Shown: positions 39,514 to 48,762, numbered from the stretch's first letter. The stretch: DNA of 51,716 nt from Kiritimatiellota bacterium (GCA_026398415.1 JAPLSY010000073.1:1-51716), one strand, 5' to 3'. Program-made: numbers and translations. Notes: a model not told the origin generated them from the letters alone.

Positions 39514-40197
39514 TTATTTCAGCGAAGGAGCCTTGGCCTTGGGCGTGGCCGCTCCCGCCGGGGCGGATACCTCCGCCGGGGATTCAATCAACACCGCGGG
39601 AGGCGCATCGCCTTTCTGCTGCTTGAATTCCTTCGTCTCCAACGGCAGTTTCGAGCGCGGAATATCGTACGGATTGAATTCGCGGCGCGGCGTATTGATA
39701 TCCGTAAGGTTCAGGTCATAGCGCCGGGCCAACCATTTCCATTCGCGATCGGTGAAATGGAACACAGGGTCCATGCCGTTAATCAGATCGGACAACGACA
39801 GGGTCTTGAGCCGCGTCACATCGGCGCCCCAGGCCGATTCATCCTCCAGCAGGGCCGGAAGAGTATGGTCATCGCCGATCACGATGACCTGGCGCGGCCA
39901 TTCGGACACAAAGCGGCGTTCGCGAAAATCATCAGGGCTCACATACTGCCACGCGCCTTTCGTCCAGACAAACAACAGGGGATCTGCCGCGCGTACGTTT
40001 CCGCGACAGGACAGCACGACAACCGGGCGCATATTCGCCAGATCCATGGCTAATTGCACCATGCGCGAACGCGCCGGCACGATCACGAGCGTCGTTTCCT
40101 GGGCATGCTTGGGCATGGCCAGCGCCACGGACCCGGCCAACCCCATGCCGATACACAAACCAAGGCAACTCAGCACCCGATAAGCATGACGGACCAT
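39514..40197 (-). CDS. Exported hypothetical protein
   Basis: 227 residues with a signal peptide (VLSCLGLCIGMGLAGSVALA-MPK). The mature part begins TTLVIVPARSRMVQLAMDLA, a Rossmann-like strand-helix, followed by PVVVLSCRG and PRQVIVIGDDHT. The C-terminal ~50 residues are Pro/Ala-rich and probably disordered. It starts from the opposite strand, its stop meeting proA tail to tail. Resembles putative periplasmic proteins of unknown role in this group; no enzymatic motif I can name. Confidence 0.7.
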   Translation of the reverse strand: MVRHAYRVLSCLGLCIGMGLAGSVALAMPKHAQETTLVIVPARSRMVQLAMDLANMRPVVVLSCRGNVRAADPLLFVWTKGAWQYVSPDDFRERRFVSEWPRQVIVIGDDHTLPALLEDESAWGADVTRLKTLSLSDLINGMDPVFHFTDREWKWLARRYDLNLTDINTPRREFNPYDIPRSKLPLETKEFKQQKGDAPPAVLIESPAEVSAPAGAATPKAKAPSLK

Positions 40198-40368
40198 AGT
40201 CCACCTCCTCGTTGTCTATATTGGATAATTCGTATCAGACCCAACGGCACCCATATTTAAAAATTTCTTATATTCTAAACAAGAACAGGATAAAAAGCAA
40301 TAGCGATTTCTGCGCCCACGGCTCGGGGCATGCGCACTCTGCGCGGTTACCGTCGGTCTGCCCAAACC

Positions 40369-41295
40369 TCAACAGCGGATCATGCGCAGAAATTGACGGA
40401 CGCGCGCTTCGATATCGGCGCGCCGGATGGCCTGCAGTTTCTCCAGGCTGAAGGCCTCCACCGCGAAGGACGCCACCATGGCGCCATAGACCATGGCACG
40501 CCGGACCGTTAAGGGCGTAATCCGGCGCGCGTGCGCCAGCACGCCCATCAGCCCGCCGGCAAAGGCGTCGCCCGCGCCGGTCGGATCATGAACCTCGTCC
40601 ACCGGGTAAGCCGGGACCAGGGCCAAGCCGTGTTTGGAAAACAGCAAACTGCCGTGTTCGCCTTTTTTAATGATGACATACCGCGGCCCAAGGGTCAGCA
40701 CGTGCCGCGCGGCCTGCACCAGGTGCTCCGCGCCCGTCAATTCGCGGGCTTCGGAATCGTTAAGCAGGAGCAGATCAACATGGCGGATTACTTTTAAAAG
40801 CGCGGGGCGCGCTATTTTGATCCACAAATCCATAGTATCGGCGGCCACGAACCGGGGCGCGCGCATTTGCGAGAGCACCCGGAACTGGAGCTCCGGCGCG
40901 ATATTGGCCAGAAAGAGAAACGGACTTTCGCGATAAACCGGCGGCAGGTCGGGCGCGAAATCGGCAAAGACATTAAGGTCGGTGGAAAGCGTCCGCCGGC
41001 TGTTCAGGTTGCGTTCATAAACGCCCGACCAGCGGAATGTTTTTCCATCGGCCACCTGCAAACCCTGCCGGTCAATGTGAAAGGTCCGGAAGGCCGCCAG
41101 ATAGCGCGCCGGAAAATCACGGCCGACCACCCCCACCATGCCGGTGTGCGCAAAAAACGACGCCGCCGCGCACGCGTAGCTGACCGAGCCCCCCAGAATG
41201 TCGCGGCGCCGGGCCAACGGCGTTTCGATGGTATCCAAACCTATGGAACCCACCACAACCAGATTGATTGCCTCGTTCCCGTATCGTGATTTCAT
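40369..41295 (-). CDS. PfkB-family carbohydrate kinase
   Basis: 308 residues, ribokinase fold. N-terminal VVVGSIGLDTIETP, GGSVSYACAAASFF (substrate-binding GG), LLLLNDSEARELTG (NDxE-like metal site) and the C-terminal signature DPTGAGDAFAGG (237-248) with catalytic Asp243. It phosphorylates a sugar or nucleoside with ATP in the cytosol; the substrate cannot be told from the sequence. It is not beside other sugar genes. Confidence 0.9.
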   Translation of the reverse strand: MKSRYGNEAINLVVVGSIGLDTIETPLARRRDILGGSVSYACAAASFFAHTGMVGVVGRDFPARYLAAFRTFHIDRQGLQVADGKTFRWSGVYERNLNSRRTLSTDLNVFADFAPDLPPVYRESPFLFLANIAPELQFRVLSQMRAPRFVAADTMDLWIKIARPALLKVIRHVDLLLLNDSEARELTGAEHLVQAARHVLTLGPRYVIIKKGEHGSLLFSKHGLALVPAYPVDEVHDPTGAGDAFAGGLMGVLAHARRITPLTVRRAMVYGAMVASFAVEAFSLEKLQAIRRADIEARVRQFLRMIRC

Positions 41296-41499
41296 ATCAA
41301 TGCGTCGCTCCTCCCGTCAGGCGTGGCCGGCGCCCCGACCATTTTCCGGCTGATCGTTCGCACGCATAAGCATTGTGAAGGTTCGGGCGCGGAAGTCAAA
41401 TATTTTTGTCCATTGCACAATTTGTCTGTTATGGTATCATATATTTTCGATTAGCGCGCATGCCCTCGTCCCCGGCCTTCGACGAGGGTCGCAGGCAAT

Positions 41500-43770
41500 A
41501 TGGGCATGGCACCCCCCTTACGGGAAGCAGAAAGCTCTGATATGACCGAAGCGAACAAAGCAAGCATTGAGGTGGAACACGTAAAGCAGATTGCCTGCGC
41601 TGACTGCCGCAAACTGCTGGATGTTTCGCACCTGCCCCCCTTTTCGGAAATCAAGTGCCCCGAATGCGGCATGGTCCAAATCGTTCCCGCACGGTTTGGC
41701 GGATTCTGGCTGATTGGCCGGCTCGGCTCCGGCGGCATGGGCGTGATTTACCACGCCATGGACAAGGAACTGGGACGGCACGTGGCCTTGAAGGTCATGA
41801 AGAAGGAACTGGGCGCCAACGAGGAATTCGTCCAGTCCTTTAAGCACGAAGCCCAGGCCGCAGCCGCGCTGAACCACCCGAACGTCGTCCAGATTTATTC
41901 GTTCGGCCAGGTAATGGAACAGCCCTATATCGCCATGGAGCTGGTCAGTGGCGGACGCTTAGACGAGATGATTGCCGACGGAATGGCCCTGGAAGAAACC
42001 CGGTCCCTTGAAATCCATTTACAGGTGGTCGCCGGCCTGCGGGCCGCCAGCGATGTAGGCCTGGTGCATGGCGACATCAAACCGGCCAACATTCTGTTCG
42101 GCCTAAACGGGCAAGCCAAGGTCGTGGATTTTGGTCTGGCCAGTTTTATCGGCCAGCAAAAGCAGGACAACGCCGTCTGGGGCACGCCCTACTACATTGC
42201 CCCCGAAAAAGCGCGGGGTAAGCGCGTTGATTTCCGATCGGATATTTACAGTCTGGGCGCCACACTCTTTCACGTACTGACCGGCCAGCCTCCGTTTGAC
42301 GGCGCCACCTCCACCGACGTGGTCATGGCGCGGCTTAATCAGCCGGCGCCCTACCTGCTGGATATAAATGCGGATCTGCATCCCGAAACGGCCGCCATGG
42401 TAGCCCGTATGCTGGAAGTGGACCCGACCATGCGGCACCCGTCGTATCCCGCCCTGCAGATTGACATGGAGGCGGCATTGGAGGCGTCCCGGAAACCGCT
42501 GAAAAAGACCGCGGCTGCCAAGAAGGCCTTGCTTGATTCTACGCTCCCCGCGCAGCCCAGGTTTAGCCGGAAATTTCTGATTCGCGCCGGCATCGGGCTG
42601 GCGGCGGTGGTCGTGATAGCCGCTATCGCGGGTGGCGGATATGCCTACCATCGGTATCAACTTCGCATAGCGGCTGAGGCCGCGGAACGTCAACAGATGG
42701 CCGAAGCAATGGAGCAGGGCGAAGCCGTCACTGAGCGCATCAATGCGCTGGCCGATGTCATTATCAAACTGGGCGAGGGCGTGCCGCCGTTGGCGGAACG
42801 AATCAATAAGATTGCCATGGCAAATTCGAATCTAAACACAGCCGCGGCGCGCGCGGCACTGGAAATTGACAAAGCGCTCGACATCCTCAATGACACGGAA
42901 GACACCCTGGCAATGGCCGATATCGCGAACCAGTACTTGCAGGCGGCCACGAACTATGCCGCCGCCAAGGAACCGGCCCGGCAGTTGGAAACCTATTTCA
43001 ACACTCTGGTCGAATGGCATAATGTGATGCAAGAATGCAAGGACATCGCCGAGCAGGTCATGGCCGAGGCCGGCACGATTCTCGCCCAGGCCGCCGCCGC
43101 CGCCAAGCAAGCACGGGAAGCTGCGGCGCGGGAAGCCGCCCGTGTAAAGGACGCCAAGGCCGCGCAAGAACTGGCAAAGAAAAAGGCGACGGAAGCCGAG
43201 CGCATGCGTCCCAAGATGATCCAATTGGAACTGGACATGATCGACCGGGCCCGCGGCGCCAATGGCCCGTTGATCGCCCAGCGGAAATTTGAGAATGCCG
43301 CGCAGAGCTTCGCCAAGATCAAAGGCAATCTGATCCAGCCGGAAGCGCAGGCCTATTTCAAAAACGTGCAGGAAACCTACGAGGCCATGGCCAAGCTGAA
43401 AACGTTCGTGATCGGCGCCGTTAAAAAGGCGCCCTATCCCAAAGGCTGGACCACCAGCGGCGCACCCCATGACATCATCAAAGCCAATGCTACCCTGGGA
43501 CTGACCGTCACCCTCGGGACGGCCGGATCCATCAATTATGCATGGGAGCAAGTGTCCACGGCACAACTGGTGAAAATTGCGAATTACTACATAGGACAGG
43601 CCAATCTGACGGATGAGGCGCGCGCAGACATGGTGCTGGCCATGGCCTTGTTCTGTTACGAAAACGGCGCTTTTAAAATGGCGGAAACGTACACCGCGTC
43701 AGCCTGTCAGATCAATCCGGTGCTGAAATCGGATGTGCAACGGCTGATGCCGGGCTGCGCGGAAGAATAG
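41500..43770 (+). CDS. Membrane-anchored Ser/Thr protein kinase with N-terminal zinc ribbon
   Basis: 756 residues. C33/C36 and C53/C56 form a zinc-ribbon-like motif. Kinase domain ~68-325: GSGGMG (75-80), K98, catalytic loop HGDIKPAN (190-197; HGD instead of HRD, so a non-RD type), DFG (210-212), and APEKARGKRVDFRSDIYSLG. One transmembrane helix at ~361-384 separates it from an extracytoplasmic part of ~370 residues that is Ala/Glu/Lys-rich coiled coil (400-630) plus a small C-terminal domain. Presumably senses an envelope signal and phosphorylates cytosolic targets. ATG at 41542 is an alternative start. Confidence 0.92.
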   Translation: MGMAPPLREAESSDMTEANKASIEVEHVKQIACADCRKLLDVSHLPPFSEIKCPECGMVQIVPARFGGFWLIGRLGSGGMGVIYHAMDKELGRHVALKVMKKELGANEEFVQSFKHEAQAAAALNHPNVVQIYSFGQVMEQPYIAMELVSGGRLDEMIADGMALEETRSLEIHLQVVAGLRAASDVGLVHGDIKPANILFGLNGQAKVVDFGLASFIGQQKQDNAVWGTPYYIAPEKARGKRVDFRSDIYSLGATLFHVLTGQPPFDGATSTDVVMARLNQPAPYLLDINADLHPETAAMVARMLEVDPTMRHPSYPALQIDMEAALEASRKPLKKTAAAKKALLDSTLPAQPRFSRKFLIRAGIGLAAVVVIAAIAGGGYAYHRYQLRIAAEAAERQQMAEAMEQGEAVTERINALADVIIKLGEGVPPLAERINKIAMANSNLNTAAARAALEIDKALDILNDTEDTLAMADIANQYLQAATNYAAAKEPARQLETYFNTLVEWHNVMQECKDIAEQVMAEAGTILAQAAAAAKQAREAAAREAARVKDAKAAQELAKKKATEAERMRPKMIQLELDMIDRARGANGPLIAQRKFENAAQSFAKIKGNLIQPEAQAYFKNVQETYEAMAKLKTFVIGAVKKAPYPKGWTTSGAPHDIIKANATLGLTVTLGTAGSINYAWEQVSTAQLVKIANYYIGQANLTDEARADMVLAMALFCYENGAFKMAETYTASACQINPVLKSDVQRLMPGCAEE

Positions 43771-43798
43771 GCCTTTATTTATTGCACGGAGGTATGGC

Positions 43799-44209
43799 TT
43801 GAACCTGATCGAAGAAGGCACGGAACTTAAATTGGATTTCACCAAGCTGGAACGGGCAGTGGCGGCGAGCACCGGGGTTTTGCCGGTCGCCATCCAGCAC
43901 GCTGATACCGGCGAGTTGATTTTAGTGGCCTACACCAATGCGCAGGCATTTCATCTGGCAATGAAGGCGCGCCGGCTCATCCTCTGGAGTACTTCCCGCA
44001 ACGAGCTATGGGAAAAGGGCAAGACATCCGGGGAAACCTTCGACCTGGTGGAAGCGCGGGTCAACTGCGAGCAGAATGCCCTGCTCTATCGCGTCCGCCC
44101 GCGGCGAAGCGGCATCTGCCATACCCGCAACCGCAACGATCAACCGCGCAACTGCTTTTACCGCCGCATTTGCCCCGGCACACTGGCCCTGGAAAACCTG
44201 GACCCGTAA
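43799..44209 (+). CDS. hisI: Phosphoribosyl-AMP cyclohydrolase (divergent metal motif)
   Basis: 136 residues from a TTG start (cggagg at proper spacing; the ATG at 43794 would stop after two codons). Histidine synthesis step three. Matches HisI closely: ELILVAYTNAQAFHLAMKAR, LILWSTSRNELWEKGKTSGE, then CHTRN near the end. The usual DCDxD metal site reads NCEQN, so two Asp are replaced by Asn and one by Glu, and the tail is NCFYRRI. The zinc Cys residues (VNCE, ICHT, NCFY) remain. It may be a lineage-specific active variant. No other his gene is next to it. Confidence 0.85.
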   Translation: MNLIEEGTELKLDFTKLERAVAASTGVLPVAIQHADTGELILVAYTNAQAFHLAMKARRLILWSTSRNELWEKGKTSGETFDLVEARVNCEQNALLYRVRPRRSGICHTRNRNDQPRNCFYRRICPGTLALENLDP

Positions 44210-44541
44210 ATGGTTTGCGTACTTTTGTTTTGACCGGCGCCGGAAACGCCGCGACGGTTGACGCTCGCGGAATGTTCGGACGCGCCTGAAAATAATCGAA
44301 CTTTGCGCTTGATCTATGGGCGCTGCGATGTAATTATTTACCTGATACGCAAAACTGGCCCTGTATTTGTTCAAAAATATATTATTTTTTTGATTGACTC
44401 GCACGGCATTTTTTAAGATATTAGTTCAGTGTTAAACCTGTGGACGGGCTTCACGGGAAGCAACGCGGGGCAAGCATGTCAGGCCTGGGTGATTCACACT
44501 CAGGGAAACGTAGCGGTAAACCACAATAGGAGGACAGTGTA
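44210..44541. promoter_or_regulatory. HU gene leader with promoter-like elements
   Basis: 332 bp without a gene. A promoter is plausible at 44394-44422: TTGACT and GATATT separated by 17 bp, behind a T/A-rich section (44370-44392). The transcript would have a ~110-nt leader ending in the strong Shine-Dalgarno taggaggac. No riboswitch recognised. Confidence 0.45.
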
Positions 44542-44823
44542 ATGGCCAAGTCAAAAACGAAGAGCGAGATCATTGCCGGGATTGCCGAAGCAACGGAAAT
44601 CACCAAGAAGCAGGCGGGGATCGCCCTGGAGAAGCTGGTAGAGATGGCCTATAAGGGCGCCAAGGACAAGTTCGTGATTCCCGGTTTGGGCAAACTCGTT
44701 CTGGTCCAGCGTCAGGCGCGCATTGGCCGCAATCCGGCGACCGGCGCAACCATTAACATTCCGGCGAAGAAAGTGGTCAAGTTCCGCGTGGCAAAAGCTG
44801 CCAAGGAAGCCATCCTGAAGTAA
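44542..44823 (+). CDS. HU-family DNA-binding protein
   Basis: 93 residues, basic nucleoid protein of HU/IHF type, binds and bends DNA as a dimer. KSEIIAGIAEATEITKKQAG is the helical body; FVIPGLGKLVLVQRQARIGR-NPATGATINIPA is the beta arm with the conserved Pro at the tip, and KKVVKFRVAKAAKEAIL the C-terminal part. The 'GIAE...I' body with G-L-G-K-L is the HU variety used in this phylum. Followed by a strong terminator, so transcribed alone. Confidence 0.95.
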   Translation: MAKSKTKSEIIAGIAEATEITKKQAGIALEKLVEMAYKGAKDKFVIPGLGKLVLVQRQARIGRNPATGATINIPAKKVVKFRVAKAAKEAILK

Positions 44824-44844
44824 GCAATTTGGTATTGACGAAAA

Positions 44845-44880
44845 AAGGTCGGGGTTCCGCAACCCCGGCCTTTTTTTTTT
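44845..44880 (+). terminator. Rho-independent terminator after HU
   Basis: AAGGTCGGGGTT-CCGC-AACCCCGGCC stem-loop followed by ten T, 22 bp after the stop codon. Confidence 0.95.
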
Positions 44881-44907
44881 GCATCCAACCTGTTATGCTT
44901 TCCGGCC

Positions 44908-45717
44908 ATGAAACAGCCTTTCTGGAAAATGCACGGCGCCGGCAACGATTTCATTCTCCTGGATGATCGCCCCGTGCGTTTTCCGTGCACGGATTCGGCG
45001 CTTATCCGGCGCCTATGCGACCGGCACACCGGCATTGGAAGCGAAGGACTCCTGCTGGTTCAGCCTTCCACGCGCGGCAATTTCCGCATGCGGTTCTTTA
45101 ATCCGGACGGGGCCGAGGTCGGCATGTGCGGGAACGGCGCCCGTTGTATCGCGCGGCTGGCGCACGATCTGGGCGCCGCACCCGCATGCATGCACATCGA
45201 AACCACCTCCGGCATGCTGGAAGCGGAAGTCCTGGCCGATAGCGTGCGTTTGCATTTGCCCGCCCCGGTTGACTGCCGCTGCCACCAGACCCTGGAGTTG
45301 GACAACAACCAAGCCATTCGATATCATGTCATTCATACGGGCGTGCCTCACGCCGTGGTTGAAACACAGGCGTTAGACCGCATGGATATTTGCCGCATCG
45401 GCGCCGCCATGCGCCATCACGCCGCCTTCGCGCCCCAGGGAACCAATGTTGATTTCATGGCCATCACCGGAGCGCATGCCCTGCGCGTACGTACCTATGA
45501 GCGGGGCGTGGAAGCCGAAACGCCGGCCTGCGGCACCGGCATCACGGCCTGCGCCCTGATTGCCGGACGCCTGGGCCGCGTCACGCCACCCGTACACGTG
45601 ACCTGCAAGCACGGCGACACGCTGGAAGTAAATTATCGGCTGACCAACGACGGGTTCGAAGCGGTCACACTGCTGGGCCCCGCCGCCTATGTGTTTGAAG
45701 GCACGGTGGAAGTCTGA
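44908..45717 (+). CDS. dapF: Diaminopimelate epimerase
   Basis: 269 residues, full length. Converts LL- to meso-diaminopimelate for lysine and peptidoglycan. N-terminal FWKMHGAGNDFILLDD, first catalytic Cys74 in GMCGNGARC, second Cys208 in TPACGTGITA, and GVPHAVVE and RTYERGVEAET around the site. All canonical. No Shine-Dalgarno stands out (tttccggcc). The upstream HU terminator implies its own promoter in the short gap. Confidence 0.96.
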   Translation: MKQPFWKMHGAGNDFILLDDRPVRFPCTDSALIRRLCDRHTGIGSEGLLLVQPSTRGNFRMRFFNPDGAEVGMCGNGARCIARLAHDLGAAPACMHIETTSGMLEAEVLADSVRLHLPAPVDCRCHQTLELDNNQAIRYHVIHTGVPHAVVETQALDRMDICRIGAAMRHHAAFAPQGTNVDFMAITGAHALRVRTYERGVEAETPACGTGITACALIAGRLGRVTPPVHVTCKHGDTLEVNYRLTNDGFEAVTLLGPAAYVFEGTVEV

Positions 45718-45757
45718 CGCCGGAGGACGGACGACAGATGACGGACACCGGACGGCA
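45717..45757. repeat. GACGGACGACAGATGACGG intergenic repeat
   Basis: gccggaggacggacgacaga, then tgacggacaccggacggc, between dapF and larC (convergent genes). Same family as the repeats at 2626, 38147 and 51553. Confidence 0.6.
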
Positions 45758-45762
45758 GGGTT

Positions 45763-47001
45763 TTATTCTGCATTTCTGATGAGTGCCGCTTCATAGACAA
45801 CCCGTACGGGAACGCCGGCCTTTTCCGAGAGGCACAGGCAATCCTCATATTCCGGCGACACGGTAATATCGGCACCTTGCCAGCGACCAATTTTTACACG
45901 CACGCGGCCAAACGGAGTTTCCACGGATTCATGGCGGCGCTCCAGCACCGTGCGCTTAACGGGATACTCCCGGATACCGAAGGTTGTACTTTCGCGAAAG
46001 ATCAGATCCAGCATGGCCGGCCGCTGTTCCGGCTGGCACAAAACAGTCAGTAGAATACCAGGCCGCTGTTTTTTCATCTGCACCGGCGTCAGGAACACAT
46101 CCAGTGCGCCAGCCGTCAACAGTCGCTTCATCAGGCTTCCCGTCAGTTCCGGCGTCAGGTCGTCCAGATTGCATTCCAGCATCAGGCAGGCGTCCGTAGC
46201 CGGACCGGCGTCCGTAGCCGGACCGGTACCCGCAACGGAGTCGGATTCCATCAGCATGGCCCGCAGGACATTGGGGCGCCCGTTCAATGTCCGGTGCCCG
46301 AACCCCTGCCCCACCTTCAGAATGCGACTGCCGGACGGAAACGTCTCCAGCGTTTTCCAGGTTGTCAGAAGCGCGGCCCCCGTGGGCGTAACCAGTTCGA
46401 AGGGTTCGTCGGCCTCTGCCACGGGGAATCCTTTCAGCAATTCCACCGTGGCCGGAGCCGGCACAGGCAGAATCCCATGCGCGCATGCAACGGTTCCATG
46501 CCCCAGCGGCAGGGGGCCAACCGACACACCCGCAACCCCCAGCCGTTGCAATCCCAGGCATGCGCCGACAATATCAATAATGGCATCCATGGCGCCCACC
46601 TCATGGAAATGCACCTGATCGGGCGTTGTCCCATGTACCTGCGCTTCCGCTTCCGCCAGGCGCTGGAACACCCGCAAGCTGGTCGCCTTCACCGCTGCCA
46701 AAAGCTGACTGCCCTCGATCAAGGCCCGAATTTCCCTTAGCCCGCGATGTGGCGAGTGCACTTTGGGCTGCGAATGATCGGCACCCCCTTGGGTATGCAC
46801 ATGGGAGACCACCTGCACATTAACCCGCGTGCCGTGCAAGCCCCGGTCGCTGATGGAAGAGGCTTCAATCTCAAAAGGTCCGATCGGCAGACCGGCCAAT
46901 TGGCGCTGCAAGTCTTCGCGATTGACGCCAAGATCCAAAAAGGCCGCCAGGATCATATCGCCGCTGGCGCCACCCACGCTGTCGAAATGGAGGTGCTTCA
47001 T
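45763..47001 (-). CDS. larC: LarC nickel chelatase (pincer cofactor)
   Basis: 412 residues: inserts nickel into pyridinium-3,5-bisthiocarboxylic acid mononucleotide to make the NPN cofactor of lactate-racemase-type enzymes. N-terminal FDSVGGASGDMILAAFLDLG, HFHEVGAMDAIIDIVGACLG, LPLGHGTVACAHGILPVPAP, TPTGAALL; C-terminal ECNLDDLTPELTGSLMKRLL, DVFLTPVQMKKQRPGILLTV and FGIREYPVKRTVL. The protein is encoded in one frame, unlike the split larC1/C2 of Lactobacillus. Residues ~258-270 hold a duplicated GPATDA from an 18-bp repeat. Start overlaps the larB stop (ATGA). Confidence 0.94.
   Translation of the reverse strand: MKHLHFDSVGGASGDMILAAFLDLGVNREDLQRQLAGLPIGPFEIEASSISDRGLHGTRVNVQVVSHVHTQGGADHSQPKVHSPHRGLREIRALIEGSQLLAAVKATSLRVFQRLAEAEAQVHGTTPDQVHFHEVGAMDAIIDIVGACLGLQRLGVAGVSVGPLPLGHGTVACAHGILPVPAPATVELLKGFPVAEADEPFELVTPTGAALLTTWKTLETFPSGSRILKVGQGFGHRTLNGRPNVLRAMLMESDSVAGTGPATDAGPATDACLMLECNLDDLTPELTGSLMKRLLTAGALDVFLTPVQMKKQRPGILLTVLCQPEQRPAMLDLIFRESTTFGIREYPVKRTVLERRHESVETPFGRVRVKIGRWQGADITVSPEYEDCLCLSEKAGVPVRVVYEAALIRNAE
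46190..46225 (-). repeat. 18-bp tandem repeat inside larC
   Basis: GCGTCCGTAGCCGGACCG at 46190-46207 and 46208-46225 (plus-strand reading), with internal inverted arms GTCCG-TAGC-CGGAC. In-frame; encodes GPATDA twice. Confidence 0.85.
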
Positions 47002-47756
47002 GACGCCGGCTCCCCCACCCGGTTGATCAGCGCGGCGGCAACGCCGGCGCCGAAGCCATTATCGATATTGACCACCGTTACTCCCGGCGCACAGGAATTG
47101 AGCATCGCCAGCAGGGCGGCCAGGCCTTTGAAATTGACGCCGTACCCGATGCTCGTAGGAACGGCCACAATCGGGCGGTCAACCAGCCCGCCCACAACCG
47201 ACGGCAAGGCGCCTTCCATGCCGGCGACGACAACGATGGCCCGGGAACGTTTCAATGCTTCCACATGGTTGAGAACTCGATGCAGACCCGCCACGCCGAC
47301 GTCATAGATTCGTTCCAGGCGCGCGCCCATTATTTCGGCCGTCAGGGCCGCTTCCTCGGCAACGGGAATATCGGAGGTGCCGGCACAGACGACAGTCACT
47401 TGCCCAACGGGGGGACCAGGCTCGACCACCCGTATGGTTATGGCTTTGGGCAACTCGTGATAAACCGCCTGGGCGTGCGCCTGTTGTACCACGGCATACT
47501 GTTCGGGCGTAGCGCGCGTGGCAAGCACATTTTGTCCACCCGCGATCAGCGCGGACATTATGCGCACAATTTGATCGGCGGTTTTGCCGGGGCAGAAGAT
47601 GACTTCCGCCAGGCCACGCCGGCGCAGGCGGTCCAGGTCCACGCGCGCAAAACCAAGATTGGTTTCCGCGCGCTCGGACAGGATAGTTTCCGCCTCCGCC
47701 ACGGGCAGTTCGCCGCGTGCCACGCGCTGGAGCAATTCGACCAGGTTGAAGTCCAT
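46998..47756 (-). CDS. larB: LarB, NPN cofactor biosynthesis carboxylase
   Basis: 252 residues from the ATG at 47756 (gggaggacgc Shine-Dalgarno; an ATG at 47777 overlapping the upstream stop is less likely). LarB carboxylates and hydrolyses nicotinic acid adenine dinucleotide, the first step to NPN. Family landmarks: TNLGFARVDLDRLRRRGLAE, VIFCPGKTADQI, VVCAGTSDIPVAEEAALTAE (PurE-like AIR-carboxylase domain), VVVAGMEGALPSVVGGL and AVPTSIGYG. It is in an operon with the Gfo/Idh gene before and larC after; larE is not in the window. Confidence 0.94.
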   Translation of the reverse strand: MDFNLVELLQRVARGELPVAEAETILSERAETNLGFARVDLDRLRRRGLAEVIFCPGKTADQIVRIMSALIAGGQNVLATRATPEQYAVVQQAHAQAVYHELPKAITIRVVEPGPPVGQVTVVCAGTSDIPVAEEAALTAEIMGARLERIYDVGVAGLHRVLNHVEALKRSRAIVVVAGMEGALPSVVGGLVDRPIVAVPTSIGYGVNFKGLAALLAMLNSCAPGVTVVNIDNGFGAGVAAALINRVGEPAS

Positions 47757-47773
47757 GCGTCCTCCCGGTGGGG

Positions 47774-48679
47774 TCATTCCGCAAGATGCGCGACGTTCAC
47801 GGCTTTGCCGGTTTCGATGGATTGGCGGGCCGCCGTCATCATGGCCAGGCCTTCAAAGGTTGTGCGCATATCCACCGGCGTCGCCCCGCCCTCAAAAAAC
47901 GCCTTGACCAGGCGCAGAATATCGCGGTAGGCATAGGCGCTGTTGCACACAAACGGAACAACTTTGTTATCCTTGTTCATCAGGCCTTGTATGCGCCCGC
48001 CATATATCCATGCGCCGCGAATCGCCTCCACCACGCCTTCGCGGCCTGCGCCGTAATCCACCACCGACAGGATACTGTTCTTGGTTTCCAGGGCGTGGAC
48101 CGACAGCGCGCCAGGTCCCATGATGCGCTGAAGCATCTCGAACGTGTGCACGCCATACCACACGAGCGCATCGCCGGCAGGCGCATCACCCAGGGCGCCG
48201 AAAACATGCGCGCGCTTGATCTCCGTAAAACTGGACCGCGCGTCATTCAGCTCGGGACAGAAGGGAATGGAGGAACCTGACCAAACGCGCGTTTTATGCT
48301 CGCGCATCAGCCGGATTATGGCGCGGCCATCGTCCAGGGATGCCGCCAGCGGTTTATCGAGAAACACCGGCTTACCCAGCGCGGCCACCTTTTTAAAATA
48401 GTCGAGGTGGTAGGCCCCGTCGTTGATTTCCAGCATGATGGCATCGCAATCCGCCACGGCCTCTTCGAACCGGGTGGTCACGCGAACGCCCCAGGACTCC
48501 AACTGGCCTTGCCGTTCGTTCAGGCCTTTCTTGTCCTGAAAGGGTGTCTCAAAACGCAGGCACGTCACCGCGCGCATGCCGGGCACCAGCTGATCCGGCG
48601 CACAGGCCGGATCCTGCATGCGCTGAGGAAACTGGATGCTATGGCTGGTGTCCAATCCGATAACCGCAACTTTAATCAT
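47774..48679 (-). CDS. Gfo/Idh/MocA-family oxidoreductase
   Basis: 301 residues. NAD(P)-dependent sugar or inositol dehydrogenase family. N-terminal IKVAVIGLDTSHSIQFPQ replaces the usual 'GxGxxG' with G-L-D-T-S-H, a variant seen in PVC paralogues. Then CDAIMLEINDGAYHL, GKPVFLDKPLAASLDDG (the EKP motif as DKP) and VHTFEMLQRIMG. Shine-Dalgarno aaggaagccgg. Its stop is followed 17 bp later by larB, so it heads the lar operon and may work on the hydroxy-acid substrate of an NPN-dependent epimerase (inference). Confidence 0.88.
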   Translation of the reverse strand: MIKVAVIGLDTSHSIQFPQRMQDPACAPDQLVPGMRAVTCLRFETPFQDKKGLNERQGQLESWGVRVTTRFEEAVADCDAIMLEINDGAYHLDYFKKVAALGKPVFLDKPLAASLDDGRAIIRLMREHKTRVWSGSSIPFCPELNDARSSFTEIKRAHVFGALGDAPAGDALVWYGVHTFEMLQRIMGPGALSVHALETKNSILSVVDYGAGREGVVEAIRGAWIYGGRIQGLMNKDNKVVPFVCNSAYAYRDILRLVKAFFEGGATPVDMRTTFEGLAMMTAARQSIETGKAVNVAHLAE

Positions 48680-48762
48680 GACCGGCTTCCTTTTTTGTGG
48701 TAGCGTATCTTGAAGGCTTTTCGTTGAAAACGATTGTTTCGAATGCCCGGGTCAAAGTCAAT

